A stretch of 64,000 nucleotides of DNA, from positions 3,472,001-3,536,000 of the forward strand of contig NZ_CP033918.1 in assembly GCF_003815675.1 (NCBI RefSeq). The letters run 5' to 3'. The DNA is from Chryseobacterium sp. G0186 (GTDB lineage: Bacteria > Bacteroidota > Bacteroidia > Flavobacteriales > Weeksellaceae). Of this stretch, positions 51,839 through 59,754 are shown in pieces. The position numbers were made by a program, and so were the translations under genes. The notes under the pieces were generated by a model. That model ran no database searches. It had not been told where the DNA came from and saw nothing but the letters and a program-made list of their open reading frames with translations. How positions within the stretch are numbered: the stretch's first letter is position 1; each line of letters starts with the position of its first letter.

Positions 51839-54037
51839 ATGAAAAAATATAATTCAGTTTTAAAATATATTTTTATCACCGCAGCTTCCCTATTGGTAAC
51901 CGTAGGATGTGTGCATGATGATAAATATGACCAACCAAACCTTGATGGGTACGATTGTGCAGATAAGAAAGGGATTGCTATGCCATTTGCTGATGTAAAA
52001 GCAAAATTCCAAAACAATACAACATACACTTTCCCTGTAGACGAAACTCCTAATAATGAAGCGGATGATCTTTATATGGTAGGATATGTTTCTTCTACTG
52101 ATGAAACAGGTAACGTTTACAAAACAATTTATATTCAGGATGCATTGGAAAACCCTACCCACGGTTTTACGATCAGTGTAGACATGGTAAGCAGCTATAC
52201 AAAGTTTCCTCAGGGATCTAAAATATATGTAAAGCTTAGTGGTCTTTCAGTAGGTACGTATGGGGGAGTTGTACAGCTAGGAGTAAAAACAGGATCCGAA
52301 TCTGCTGCTAATGGAGTATCCAGAATCCCGGAAAAATTAGTTCCGAATATTATCTTCAGATCATGTACAACAAGAGGAGAAGTGATACCAAAAGTTCTAA
52401 CGCTTGCTGAGCTGAAAAATAACGAAAACCTAATCGGGTGTCTTGTTCAGTTGAATGAGGTTGAATTTGACAGTAAAGCACTATGTTCAAACTTTGCTCC
52501 TAACGGTCAGACTGTAGACAGAGGAATTGGGCAGGGATGGAATGAATCAAGTAGTACATACGTGAGTACAGCAGTCGTAAGAAACAGTGGATTTGCTTCA
52601 TTTGCAAACCAAACTCTTCCTGCAGGAAAAGGAACACTTAAAGGGATTTATAGTAAGTTCCAGTCAGGTTCTACTACGACTTATCAGTTTTATCTTAACA
52701 GGGTAACTGACCTTGATATGGAAGGGAAAAGTGCAGATGGTATAGACCACCATTTCCCACGTTTGGATAAAATGAAAGAAAACCCTTGCAGGTTCAGTGA
52801 TGCCAATCTTACTGCTAAAACAGTATCAGATATTAAGCAGCTTGCAGGATCATTGGCGCCAAACGGACTTGTACAGATTACAGGAGATTTCTTTGTAAAA
52901 GCTCAAATTACTGCCAATGACGAAACAGGAAACCTATTTAAATATCTTTATATAGAAGATGCTACAGGAGGAATCAAGGTAAATATCAACAAGGCTGATT
53001 TATTCCAGGATAACAGATTCAAAGTAGGAAAAGACCTGAACATTAAATTGAAAGGACTATACATCAGAAATGTTGCAGGAGAACTTCAGATTGGTTCTAA
53101 TGATGCAAGTTCTGCTGTTGCTTACAGAATCAAAGAAGAAGATGTATACAAATATCTATATGATTCCAATGCTCCGGCAAGAGCCGTTGTAGCTTCTGAA
53201 AGATCAATTTCTCAATTGACAACTGCGGATGTAGGAAGATGGATTAAACTTAAGGATCTTGAATTTATTAATGCAGATTTAGGAAAAACTTATGCAGATG
53301 GTTCAGCTACTTCAAACAGAACGTTGGAAGACTGTTCAGGAAAGACAATCGCATTAAGAACCAGTGGACGTGCTATCTTTGGAATAAAAGCGGCAAGTGC
53401 TATTGAGATTGCAGGAGGAAAAGGAGATGTATATGCTATTTTAAGTGTATTCAACGGTACTTACCAATTGTGGATTACGCAGCTTACAGATCTTAATCTG
53501 ACTAATCCTAGATGTGATGGAAGTGTTTATACTCCTATCCCGGTTCTTTACAATGATGACTTTGCTGCAGGAGGATTCAGTGCAGACTGGACGGTTGTAA
53601 ACAAAGTAGGACCAAACCAATTCTGGGGAACATCTAACCAAGGAAACGGAACAAACTATTATGCAGTGATGAACGGTAATGCAGGAGGTGCTGGTAATAA
53701 TTTTGCTAACGAAGACTGGTTAATCTCTAAAGCAGTAAGCTTAGTTGGAAAATCTAAAGCTGTAGTAACCTTTACTACAGATGTAAGATATGCAGGAAAT
53801 ACATTACAGGTGTATGCTACCGATAACTATACAGGAGATGTGGCAACAACTAACTGGACTTCACTTCCAGCAACCCTGGATACCAATTCAAATGCATTTG
53901 GAGACTGGGTAAGCTCAGGAAATGTTGATTTAAGTGCTTTCTTAGGGAAAAATGTAAGAATTGCATTTAAATATACCTCTACAACATCTGCTGCGGCAAC
54001 TTGGGAGGTCGATGATTTCAAAATCAAAGGACAATAA
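51839..54037 (+). CDS. DUF5689 surface lipoprotein with choice-of-anchor J-type C-terminal domain
   Basis: 732 residues. Lipobox LVTVGC gives lipidated Cys24. Two DUF5689/OB-fold-like regions are visible (about 60-300 and 325-560), each with a DETGNxxKxxYIxDA motif (DETGNVYKTIYIQDA and DETGNLFKYLYIEDA), a pattern shared with secreted nucleases. The C-terminal domain (about 565-732) starts DDFAAGGFSADW and ends WEVDDFKIKG, the choice-of-anchor J pattern. Encoded 14 nt after the TonB receptor; probably the surface partner that binds substrate. It is not SusD-like in sequence. Confidence 0.85.
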   Translation: MKKYNSVLKYIFITAASLLVTVGCVHDDKYDQPNLDGYDCADKKGIAMPFADVKAKFQNNTTYTFPVDETPNNEADDLYMVGYVSSTDETGNVYKTIYIQDALENPTHGFTISVDMVSSYTKFPQGSKIYVKLSGLSVGTYGGVVQLGVKTGSESAANGVSRIPEKLVPNIIFRSCTTRGEVIPKVLTLAELKNNENLIGCLVQLNEVEFDSKALCSNFAPNGQTVDRGIGQGWNESSSTYVSTAVVRNSGFASFANQTLPAGKGTLKGIYSKFQSGSTTTYQFYLNRVTDLDMEGKSADGIDHHFPRLDKMKENPCRFSDANLTAKTVSDIKQLAGSLAPNGLVQITGDFFVKAQITANDETGNLFKYLYIEDATGGIKVNINKADLFQDNRFKVGKDLNIKLKGLYIRNVAGELQIGSNDASSAVAYRIKEEDVYKYLYDSNAPARAVVASERSISQLTTADVGRWIKLKDLEFINADLGKTYADGSATSNRTLEDCSGKTIALRTSGRAIFGIKAASAIEIAGGKGDVYAILSVFNGTYQLWITQLTDLNLTNPRCDGSVYTPIPVLYNDDFAAGGFSADWTVVNKVGPNQFWGTSNQGNGTNYYAVMNGNAGGAGNNFANEDWLISKAVSLVGKSKAVVTFTTDVRYAGNTLQVYATDNYTGDVATTNWTSLPATLDTNSNAFGDWVSSGNVDLSAFLGKNVRIAFKYTSTTSAAATWEVDDFKIKGQ

Positions 54038-54059
54038 TTATTGTTTTATAAAAATTAAG

Positions 54060-54085
54060 ACCGGCTCGAAAGAGCCGGTTTTTTT
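54060..54085 (+). terminator. Rho-independent terminator of the DUF5689 operon
   Basis: ACCGGCTC (54060-54067) and GAGCCGGT (54072-54079) with a GAAA tetraloop, followed by seven T. Confidence 0.92.
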
Positions 54086-54418
54086 ATGTGCTGAGGGGTC
54101 TTATTGGGTTTCTTAAAGAGCTTACGGATGGGTTGGAAAAGATTGCTTAATCTTAAATTAAGACAACTTTTTAACGTAAAGGGTAACATTCATGAATTGT
54201 AGGTCAAACAGGCAAGACGAAATCAGTTTCATTGATTTTTTCTAAGCGTCCGCATAAAGCCATAAAGCTTCTTAAGCAACAACGTTGCATTTCTTTACTT
54301 TCTTCAGATTAAGCATTGAATTACGCATTCTTTGCGTTAAAAAAACTTCTCCTGGGAGTGATGGATTTTTGAAAATAAACTCATAAATCGAGCTCTTATC
54401 AGTGTATACTTATAAAAC
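54086..54418. other. Intergenic region without a recognisable gene
   Basis: About 330 nt. No coding frame of note. It contains CTTCTTAAGC and TTTGCGTTAAAAAAAC, resembling degenerate intergenic repeats of Flavobacteriia, but I cannot define a unit. Confidence 0.35.
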
Positions 54419-54421
54419 AAA

Positions 54422-54443
54422 AACCACAGCCTAGGCTGTGGTT
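54422..54443. terminator. Bidirectional terminator before the 54466-54936 gene end
   Basis: AACCACAGCC (54422-54431) and GGCTGTGGTT (54434-54443) are exact reverse complements, flanked by AAA and TTT. It serves the minus-strand gene ending at 54466. Confidence 0.8.
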
Positions 54444-54465
54444 TTATATTTTTTAAATTGTTCTC

Positions 54466-54936
54466 TTAAAAGGATACCTCATTCACTTCTTTTCCTCTTT
54501 GGAAATTCATGGTTTTTTGGCTGCCTTTGTAGGCAATATTAACCAGGTTGATCTGCTTAGGAAAAGCGCTTAAAAGAATCGTATTTTTAATCTTTAAGGT
54601 ATTGATATCTGAAACACCTCCGGTTTCAAAATACACCCATACAGTTTCTCCGCTTATCTGACTTCCGGTGAAGGTAATTGTTTTGGGAGCACCATTTACA
54701 AATACATCAAAATTATTGTTCACATATTTTTTCACTTCTGCTTCAAATCCGGCTGTGTTCGGATTGATTTTAATGGCATCAGAGATATGGCTTGTATTCA
54801 TTTTTGTGGTAAACTTCAATGTCTTGCTTCCATCAATATAATCCACCTTGGTCATTGAAGAGAAAAAGTCTACATACATAAAACTCATTAACACAAAAAA
54901 TGTTAAAATTCCTGATATATATAAAAGTTTTTTCAT
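54466..54936 (-). CDS. Exported hypothetical protein (DUF6702-like)
   Basis: 156 residues from the ATG at 54936, which starts the signal peptide (MKKLLYISGILTFFVLMSFMY); an upstream start at 54960 only adds eight residues. The mature part FFSSMTKVDYIDGSKTLKFT, MNTSHISDAIKIN, FDVFVNGAPKTITFTGSQI and IKNTILLSAFPKQINLVNI resembles DUF6702 exported proteins of Flavobacteriia. Beta-rich, single domain, no catalytic motif. Function unknown. Confidence 0.7.
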   Translation of the reverse strand: MKKLLYISGILTFFVLMSFMYVDFFSSMTKVDYIDGSKTLKFTTKMNTSHISDAIKINPNTAGFEAEVKKYVNNNFDVFVNGAPKTITFTGSQISGETVWVYFETGGVSDINTLKIKNTILLSAFPKQINLVNIAYKGSQKTMNFQRGKEVNEVSF

Positions 54937-54994
54937 CTTAATTAATAGATTTACAATCATACTTGCTAGTTATAGTTCACAAATAATATGCCAA

Positions 54995-55747
54995 TTAAAA
55001 ATTAACATTCACAGAATACTTGTCATAAAATCCTTTAATGTGCGCTACTGCCTCATCAGCAGTGTCTACCACCCTGTAAAGATCCAAATCATCCTCCGCA
55101 ATCATTTTTTCTTTCACCAGTGTTGCTTTGAACCAATCCAGTAATCCACCCCAAAAATCACTTCCTACTAAAACAATTGGAAATCTTCCAATTTTATTAG
55201 TCTGGATCAGCGTAAGGGCTTCAGTCAATTCGTCAAGAGTTCCAAAACCTCCTGGCATCACCACAAAGCCTTGGGAATATTTCACAAACATTACCTTTCT
55301 CACGAAAAAGTAATCAAAATTCATGGAATAAGATTTATTGATATAAGGGTTGAAATGCTGTTCAAAAGGAAGATCAATATTCAATCCAATAGATTTTCCC
55401 TTGGCATTGAAGGCCCCTTTGTTACCTGCTTCCATGATCCCTGGACCTCCTCCGGTAATAATTCCGAAACCTAGTTTTGTGATCTTTTCAGCAATTTCTA
55501 CCGCCATTTCATAATATTTATCTTCAGGTTTCAGACGTGCTGAACCGAATATAGAAACACACGGGCCAATTTTTGCCAGTTTTTCATAGCCATCCACAAA
55601 CTCAGCCATGATCTTGAAAACCATCCAACTGTCCTTGGTAACGGTTTCGTCCCATGTTTTTTGTCTGAAACTGTCGTGTAGCTTTATTTCGTTCATATCA
55701 AATTCCGGATTTACTAAACTTTCATCCCTCGTTCCATCAATTCCCAT
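54995..55747 (-). CDS. LOG family protein (TIGR00730, nucleotide 5'-monophosphate phosphoribohydrolase-like)
   Basis: 250 residues. The LOG motifs are GGGPGIMEAGNKGA and PGGFGTLDELTEALTLIQTNKIG. CVSIFGSARLKPED begins the Rossmann fold. Family members hydrolyse nucleoside 5'-monophosphates to base and ribose 5-phosphate; LOG enzymes activate cytokinins. Cytoplasmic. It starts 8 nt downstream of the MurU-like gene on the same strand. Confidence 0.9.
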   Translation of the reverse strand: MGIDGTRDESLVNPEFDMNEIKLHDSFRQKTWDETVTKDSWMVFKIMAEFVDGYEKLAKIGPCVSIFGSARLKPEDKYYEMAVEIAEKITKLGFGIITGGGPGIMEAGNKGAFNAKGKSIGLNIDLPFEQHFNPYINKSYSMNFDYFFVRKVMFVKYSQGFVVMPGGFGTLDELTEALTLIQTNKIGRFPIVLVGSDFWGGLLDWFKATLVKEKMIAEDDLDLYRVVDTADEAVAHIKGFYDKYSVNVNF

Positions 55748-55755
55748 TTCACAAT

Positions 55756-56469
55756 TTATTTAAAATGTTTTTCGGCTTCTATTACAGATTCTGGTCTTCC
55801 GACGTCTATAAGAAGACTGTCATGCACAAAACCATGTATATGTTCGGTCTGCATCAGATCCAGATATTCTTCCATAACAGAGAATTTGCCTTTTCTTTTT
55901 ATTTTTTCAAAAATGACCGGGTTAATACAGTGAACGCCACTAAACGCAAGGGCTTTAAAGCCTTTATTGAATTCAGCAAGTCTCTGTTCTCCTGTCTGTA
56001 CATTCAGCCAACCTCTTAAAACCATGTCATCATTGAAAAGGAGTTTTCTCGAACTTTCACGGTCCGAAACTGCTAAAGTAGCAAAATCTTTTATCTTTTT
56101 ATGATATTCTACCAACGCATTGATGTTTATGTTGGTTAAAATATCAGCATTCATGATTAAAAAATCTTCTCCATGATCCAGGAATTTTCTAGCAAAAATT
56201 AAGCCGCCCCCGGTTTCCAGCAGTTCGTTGGTCTCATCTGAGATTTCAATGTTGCATCCGAAGTTATCATTTTTATTCAAAAAATCAACAATCTGATCTC
56301 CAAAATGATGGATGTTGATTACAAAATCTTTTATGCCAAAGCTTTTCAGATATTTGATATTTCTTTCTAAAAGAGGAACATCATTCACCTTTGCCAACGC
56401 TTTAGGGTGATGATCTGTAAATGGTTTAAGTCTGGTGCCTTTTCCTGCGGCAAAAATTAAAGCTTTCAT
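55756..56469 (-). CDS. Sugar-1-phosphate nucleotidyltransferase (MurU-like)
   Basis: 237 residues. The nucleotide-binding signature is IFAAGKGTRLKPFTDHHPKAL, followed by NINALVEYHKKI and SVMEEYLDLMQTE. It is short, with no left-handed beta-helix, matching MurU (MurNAc-1-phosphate uridylyltransferase) rather than GlmU. With the AmgK-like kinase at 57478-58503 it would feed recovered cell-wall amino sugars directly into UDP-MurNAc. Mannose-1-phosphate guanylyltransferase activity is the alternative. Confidence 0.8.
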   Translation of the reverse strand: MKALIFAAGKGTRLKPFTDHHPKALAKVNDVPLLERNIKYLKSFGIKDFVINIHHFGDQIVDFLNKNDNFGCNIEISDETNELLETGGGLIFARKFLDHGEDFLIMNADILTNININALVEYHKKIKDFATLAVSDRESSRKLLFNDDMVLRGWLNVQTGEQRLAEFNKGFKALAFSGVHCINPVIFEKIKRKGKFSVMEEYLDLMQTEHIHGFVHDSLLIDVGRPESVIEAEKHFK

Positions 56470-56535
56470 ATAGTATAAGTAATAAGTGATAAGTAGTGAG
56501 GGGTGTTAAATAAGTAAAATATTACTTACAACTCA

Positions 56536-56952
56536 TTACTGATTACTATTGTTGAGTTGAGGTTGCTCGTCGTGATGAATGGTGACTTCGGTTCCGTTCG
56601 GATATTTTTCTTTAATGAATTCTGCAATTTTGATGGCAGAATAGACCGATCTATGCTGCCCGCCTGTGCATCCGAAATTGATTTGTAAGTTTTCAAAACC
56701 TCTTTCAAGGTAATCGTCAATATTAATAGATACAAGAGACTTTACCAAGTCTAAAAATTTAGGCATTTCAGTTTTTGTTTCAAGATATTCCTGAACACCA
56801 ATGTCATTTCCGGTTTGAATTTTATATTCTTCAATTCTTCCAGGGTTTAGGATTCCTCTGCAGTCAAAGGCAAAACCTCCTCCGTTTCCTGAATGATCCT
56901 TAGGAATTCCTCCTTTCTTGTATGAAAAACTGTGTATATCGATGTGTAGCAT
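56536..56952 (-). CDS. Stand-alone RapZ C-terminal domain protein
   Basis: 138 residues covering only the RapZ C-terminal domain: FAFDCRGILNPGR and LQINFGCTGGQHRSVYSA are the signature motifs; the N-terminal P-loop ATPase domain is missing. In E. coli the C-terminal domain binds glucosamine-6-phosphate and controls GlmS. Here it lies between a MurU-like and an AmgK-like gene, consistent with amino-sugar sensing or metabolism. Short single-domain forms are common in Bacteroidota. Confidence 0.85.
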   Translation of the reverse strand: MLHIDIHSFSYKKGGIPKDHSGNGGGFAFDCRGILNPGRIEEYKIQTGNDIGVQEYLETKTEMPKFLDLVKSLVSINIDDYLERGFENLQINFGCTGGQHRSVYSAIKIAEFIKEKYPNGTEVTIHHDEQPQLNNSNQ

Positions 56953-56987
56953 TTTCTTCTTTGTTTTTAAACAGTTATGATTTTAAA

Positions 56988-57023
56988 CCATTAAGGTATT
57001 TTAAGTTTTTAAGGTAAGTTAAG
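56988..57023 (-). repeat. Inverted CTTAA-array repeat, 3' flank of the GxxExxY gene
   Basis: 36 nt; the reverse complement contains CTTAA units ending in CTTAATGG. About 26 of 36 positions match the copy at 57449-57484, and the two are in inverted orientation around the GxxExxY gene. Confidence 0.65.
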
Positions 57024-57041
57024 ATTTTGATAAATCAAAAT

Positions 57042-57446
57042 TTAGTCTGGAAGTTCTCTGAAATATTCATTGATGAATGGCTTTAGTGATTTTGTAATGT
57101 TATTTGTAAAGAAATTAATTAATAAACCCTGTGGCTTTTTAAGAACTTTCATGTAGGTGAGAAGTTGAGCTTCATGAATAGGTAATATTGTTTCTACCGC
57201 TTTTAATTCTATAATAATAGTATCATTGACAAGCAGGTCTACAATGAGTTTTGTTTCTATTTCAACTCCCTCGTAATTGATACATGCAACTAGCTGTTGT
57301 TTGACATCATAACCATTTTTAATAAGTTCAATTTTTAAACATTCTTCATAGACACTTTCAAGAAGACCGGGGCCAAGAATTTTATGGACTTTAATAGCAA
57401 AGCCGGTAATTTCGTATGACAACTGTGTGATTTCTTTTTTGGTCAT
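57042..57446 (-). CDS. GxxExxY protein
   Basis: 134 residues. The naming motif is Gly27-Leu-Leu-Glu30-Ser-Val-Tyr33 (GPGLLESVYEECL). Later motifs are ETKLIVDLLVNDTIIIELKAVE, a PD-(D/E)xK nuclease-like core (Asp, then Glu-x-Lys), and EAQLLTYMKVLKKPQGLLINF. The family is widespread and sporadic, with unknown function. It lies inside the amino-sugar gene run, flanked by inverted CTTAA arrays, suggesting a mobile insertion. Confidence 0.9.
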   Translation of the reverse strand: MTKKEITQLSYEITGFAIKVHKILGPGLLESVYEECLKIELIKNGYDVKQQLVACINYEGVEIETKLIVDLLVNDTIIIELKAVETILPIHEAQLLTYMKVLKKPQGLLINFFTNNITKSLKPFINEYFRELPD

Positions 57447-57448
57447 AA

Positions 57449-57484
57449 CCTTAATATTCTTAATTCCTTAAAGCATCTTAATGG
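57449..57484 (+). repeat. CTTAA-array repeat, 5' flank of the GxxExxY gene
   Basis: 36 nt with CTTAA units at an 8-10-nt period, ending CTTAATGG. It begins two bases upstream of the GxxExxY start codon and overlaps the stop codon of the AmgK-like gene (57478). Confidence 0.65.
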
Positions 57485-58503
57485 TTGATGTCTAATATTT
57501 TATCAATTTTTTGTTTTATTGTATCATCATCCAATTGTTGAATCACTTTATGAAGCTCAGGATAATTTCTCATGTCTTCCCAAGAAGTGGCAAACTGAGA
57601 GATATTACTGATCCCTTTTTCCAGGCTTGCGATAAAATGCTGTTTCCTTTGAATCAGTCCTCTGAAGCCATATGCACCTAAAACCTGGAGAAATCTCATC
57701 ATCTGAATGGGTTTAACTGAGTTTTTTAGTTGATTTTTTATTTCTTGATTATCAAATAATTGAATATAGAATTCTAACATTTCATTTTTGAAATCTTCAG
57801 GGAAGTTTGCCTTAGCCTGAAAAAGAAATGAGATCACGTCATACATCAAAGGTCCTTTCATGGCAGATTGATAATCGATGAAGGCAACTTCATTTTTCTC
57901 ATTGACCATAATATTTCTTGCCTGGAAATCTCTAATCATGATTCCCTTTGGTTCCAGGCTTTCAACAAGAGCTGCAATTTTCTTAAACTCTTTCAGTAAG
58001 GTAGACTTGTTGTATTCCAGTTCTAAAATATCGGCTACAAAATTCTTGAAGTAGTAAAGATCATGAATCACAGGAAGTTCATCATAACTTTCATACTCAA
58101 AGGTTTTGGAAAAATCAATCTTTCCCTGAGTTTTCATTTGTAGTTGAAAGAGTTTTTCAAGGGTCTGCTGTACCATTGATTTTACCTCAGAAGATAATTG
58201 TTGTTGTGTAATAATCTCCGAAAGAGTTTGTTCTCCTAAAAATTCCTGTATATACATTTTTCTATCCTCTGAAACAGAAAGAATAGCAGGAGTATTAAGG
58301 TTTAATCCTGAAAATACCTGAGAATAATAGAGAAAGCTTTCGTTTTCCGGAATATTTTCATTGTAGGTAATGATGTATTTTTCAGTATCGGTTATGGCCA
58401 GAAAGTTTACCCTCGCAGAACCACTTTGAGCTAATGTGATGAATTCAGTGGATTTTTTACCAAGATGGTTTTCAAAAAATCTTTTTGCGTTTTCAGAAGT
58501 CAT
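57478..58503 (-). CDS. APH-family sugar kinase (AmgK-like anomeric MurNAc/GlcNAc kinase)
   Basis: 341 residues. Kinase core motifs: IRDFQARNIMVNEKNEVAFI, in which RDFQARN is the catalytic-loop (HxDxxxxN-type) equivalent, then DYQSAMKGPLMYDVISFL, the AmgK-like pattern D-x-A-x-x-G-P-x-x-Y-D. No signal peptide. With the MurU-like and RapZ-C genes downstream it would phosphorylate MurNAc or GlcNAc at C1 in peptidoglycan recycling. Other small-molecule kinases are possible. The GxxExxY cassette lies immediately downstream, and its repeat overlaps this stop codon. Confidence 0.8.
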   Translation of the reverse strand: MTSENAKRFFENHLGKKSTEFITLAQSGSARVNFLAITDTEKYIITYNENIPENESFLYYSQVFSGLNLNTPAILSVSEDRKMYIQEFLGEQTLSEIITQQQLSSEVKSMVQQTLEKLFQLQMKTQGKIDFSKTFEYESYDELPVIHDLYYFKNFVADILELEYNKSTLLKEFKKIAALVESLEPKGIMIRDFQARNIMVNEKNEVAFIDYQSAMKGPLMYDVISFLFQAKANFPEDFKNEMLEFYIQLFDNQEIKNQLKNSVKPIQMMRFLQVLGAYGFRGLIQRKQHFIASLEKGISNISQFATSWEDMRNYPELHKVIQQLDDDTIKQKIDKILDINH

Positions 58504-58747
58504 AATATGGAAACAAATATACTAATTTAATGGGAGTTGGAAATAAATATAGGAATGTAGATGTTGCCATCCGGAAGTGAAAAGAAATTGAGAGTCGGAA
58601 GATCATATTGTTTTATTTTGTAAGGTATATCAGATAAGTCTTCAATAATTTATCACGTTATGGTGGCTTTTAGGCTCCTTGTTCCTGCTTCCTTGCTTTG
58701 TTTTTCAAGTTTCTTGTTTCAAATTCAGGTTATTACAGCCTAATTTT

Positions 58748-58755
58748 TATCTTTG
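58748..58755 (+). promoter_or_regulatory. -7 element (TATCTTTG) for xrtF, near-leaderless
   Basis: TATCTTTG ends 4 nt before the ATG at 58760. The start is therefore fixed at 58760 and the mRNA would have little or no leader. Confidence 0.6.
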
Positions 58756-58759
58756 TAGT

Positions 58760-59290
58760 ATGCTAAAGGACTTTAAGCCGGTTTTAGGTATTTTACTGCG
58801 TTTTATTATCATTTATGTAATATTGCTTTTCGCGTATCAGTTTTACCTTAACAATGGTAAGGATTCTGGATTGGATCCCTTTTCAGGAATGATTGCTAAT
58901 CAGGTAAGCGCCTTACAGAATACAATAGGGTATTCAACAAAGCTTTATAATGATGTAAAGAATGAGCAGGTCTGGTTTTATGTAAAAAACCAATATGTAA
59001 CAAGAATGGTTGAGGGATGTAATGCCATCTCGGTGATGATCTTGTTTGTTTCTTTTATTTTTGCATTCTATAAAGGAGCAAAGACGTTTGTATTTATAGG
59101 AGTAAGCCTGGTTTTGCTATATATTATGAATCTTTTACGGATTGTAGGGCTTAATGTTGTGATGGCGGAGCATAAGGAGTATGGCAAAATGTTTCATGAC
59201 TTTGTATTTCCTGCCATTATCTATGGAAGTGTTGTGATTCTTTGGCTGGTTTGGATTAAATTTTTTGCGTTGAAACATGAAAATTCTTAA
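58760..59290 (+). CDS. xrtF: Exosortase family protein XrtF
   Basis: 176 residues from the ATG at 58760; the frame extends upstream to 58679 but the promoter lies between. About five TM helices. The exosortase catalytic residues are Cys87 (VEGCNAIS), Arg127 (NLLRIV) and His146 (MFHDFVFP). Exosortases are transpeptidase-like membrane enzymes that process C-terminal sorting signals of exported proteins. The gene overlaps the next one by 14 nt. Confidence 0.92.
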   Translation: MLKDFKPVLGILLRFIIIYVILLFAYQFYLNNGKDSGLDPFSGMIANQVSALQNTIGYSTKLYNDVKNEQVWFYVKNQYVTRMVEGCNAISVMILFVSFIFAFYKGAKTFVFIGVSLVLLYIMNLLRIVGLNVVMAEHKEYGKMFHDFVFPAIIYGSVVILWLVWIKFFALKHENS

Positions 59291-59714
59291 TTGGCTTTTG
59301 GTTATTGTAGGGATCTGTGGACTGATAGGAGTAAGGATATTAGAGGAAAAATTATTCTATGATCCTTTTCTGGGCTACTTCCATGAAGCGAATAAAAATA
59401 TTGGGTTTCCAGTTTTTGAATGGGGGAAATTAATTCTGGGATATGTTTTCAGATTTTTTCTTAATCTATTATTCTCTTGTCTGATTATTCAGGGTTTATT
59501 TAAAAATAAGCAATGGACTCTACAGGGTGCTGTGATGATGATCATCGTTTTTGCGATTGCTCTACCTATCTATTTATACTGTATTGGTAATCAGTTTGAA
59601 ATAGGATATCTTTTTTCCTTTTATATGCGAAGATTTGTGATTCAGCCTTTAATTATATTGCTCATCATTCCGATGTTTTATTATAGAAAACAAGTGATGA
59701 TGAGGGAAGAATAA
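59277..59714 (+). CDS. Exosortase F system-associated membrane protein
   Basis: 145 residues with four TM helices. KLFYDPFLGYFHEANKNIGFPVF and the C-terminal MRRFVIQPLIILLIIPMFYY match the partner protein always found next to XrtF. It overlaps xrtF by 14 nt, so translation is coupled. Probably forms a complex with XrtF; its own activity is unknown. Confidence 0.88.
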   Translation: MKILNWLLVIVGICGLIGVRILEEKLFYDPFLGYFHEANKNIGFPVFEWGKLILGYVFRFFLNLLFSCLIIQGLFKNKQWTLQGAVMMIIVFAIALPIYLYCIGNQFEIGYLFSFYMRRFVIQPLIILLIIPMFYYRKQVMMREE

Positions 59715-59754
59715 GTGGCGAAGAAATGAATGAAGCCAAAACCTATTGTTTTAA

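Noticed and set aside
49092..54037. TonB receptor plus lipoprotein as a SusC/SusD pair
   Set aside because: The lipoprotein shows DUF5689 and choice-of-anchor J patterns, not the helical TPR-like SusD fold, and no glycoside hydrolases are adjacent.
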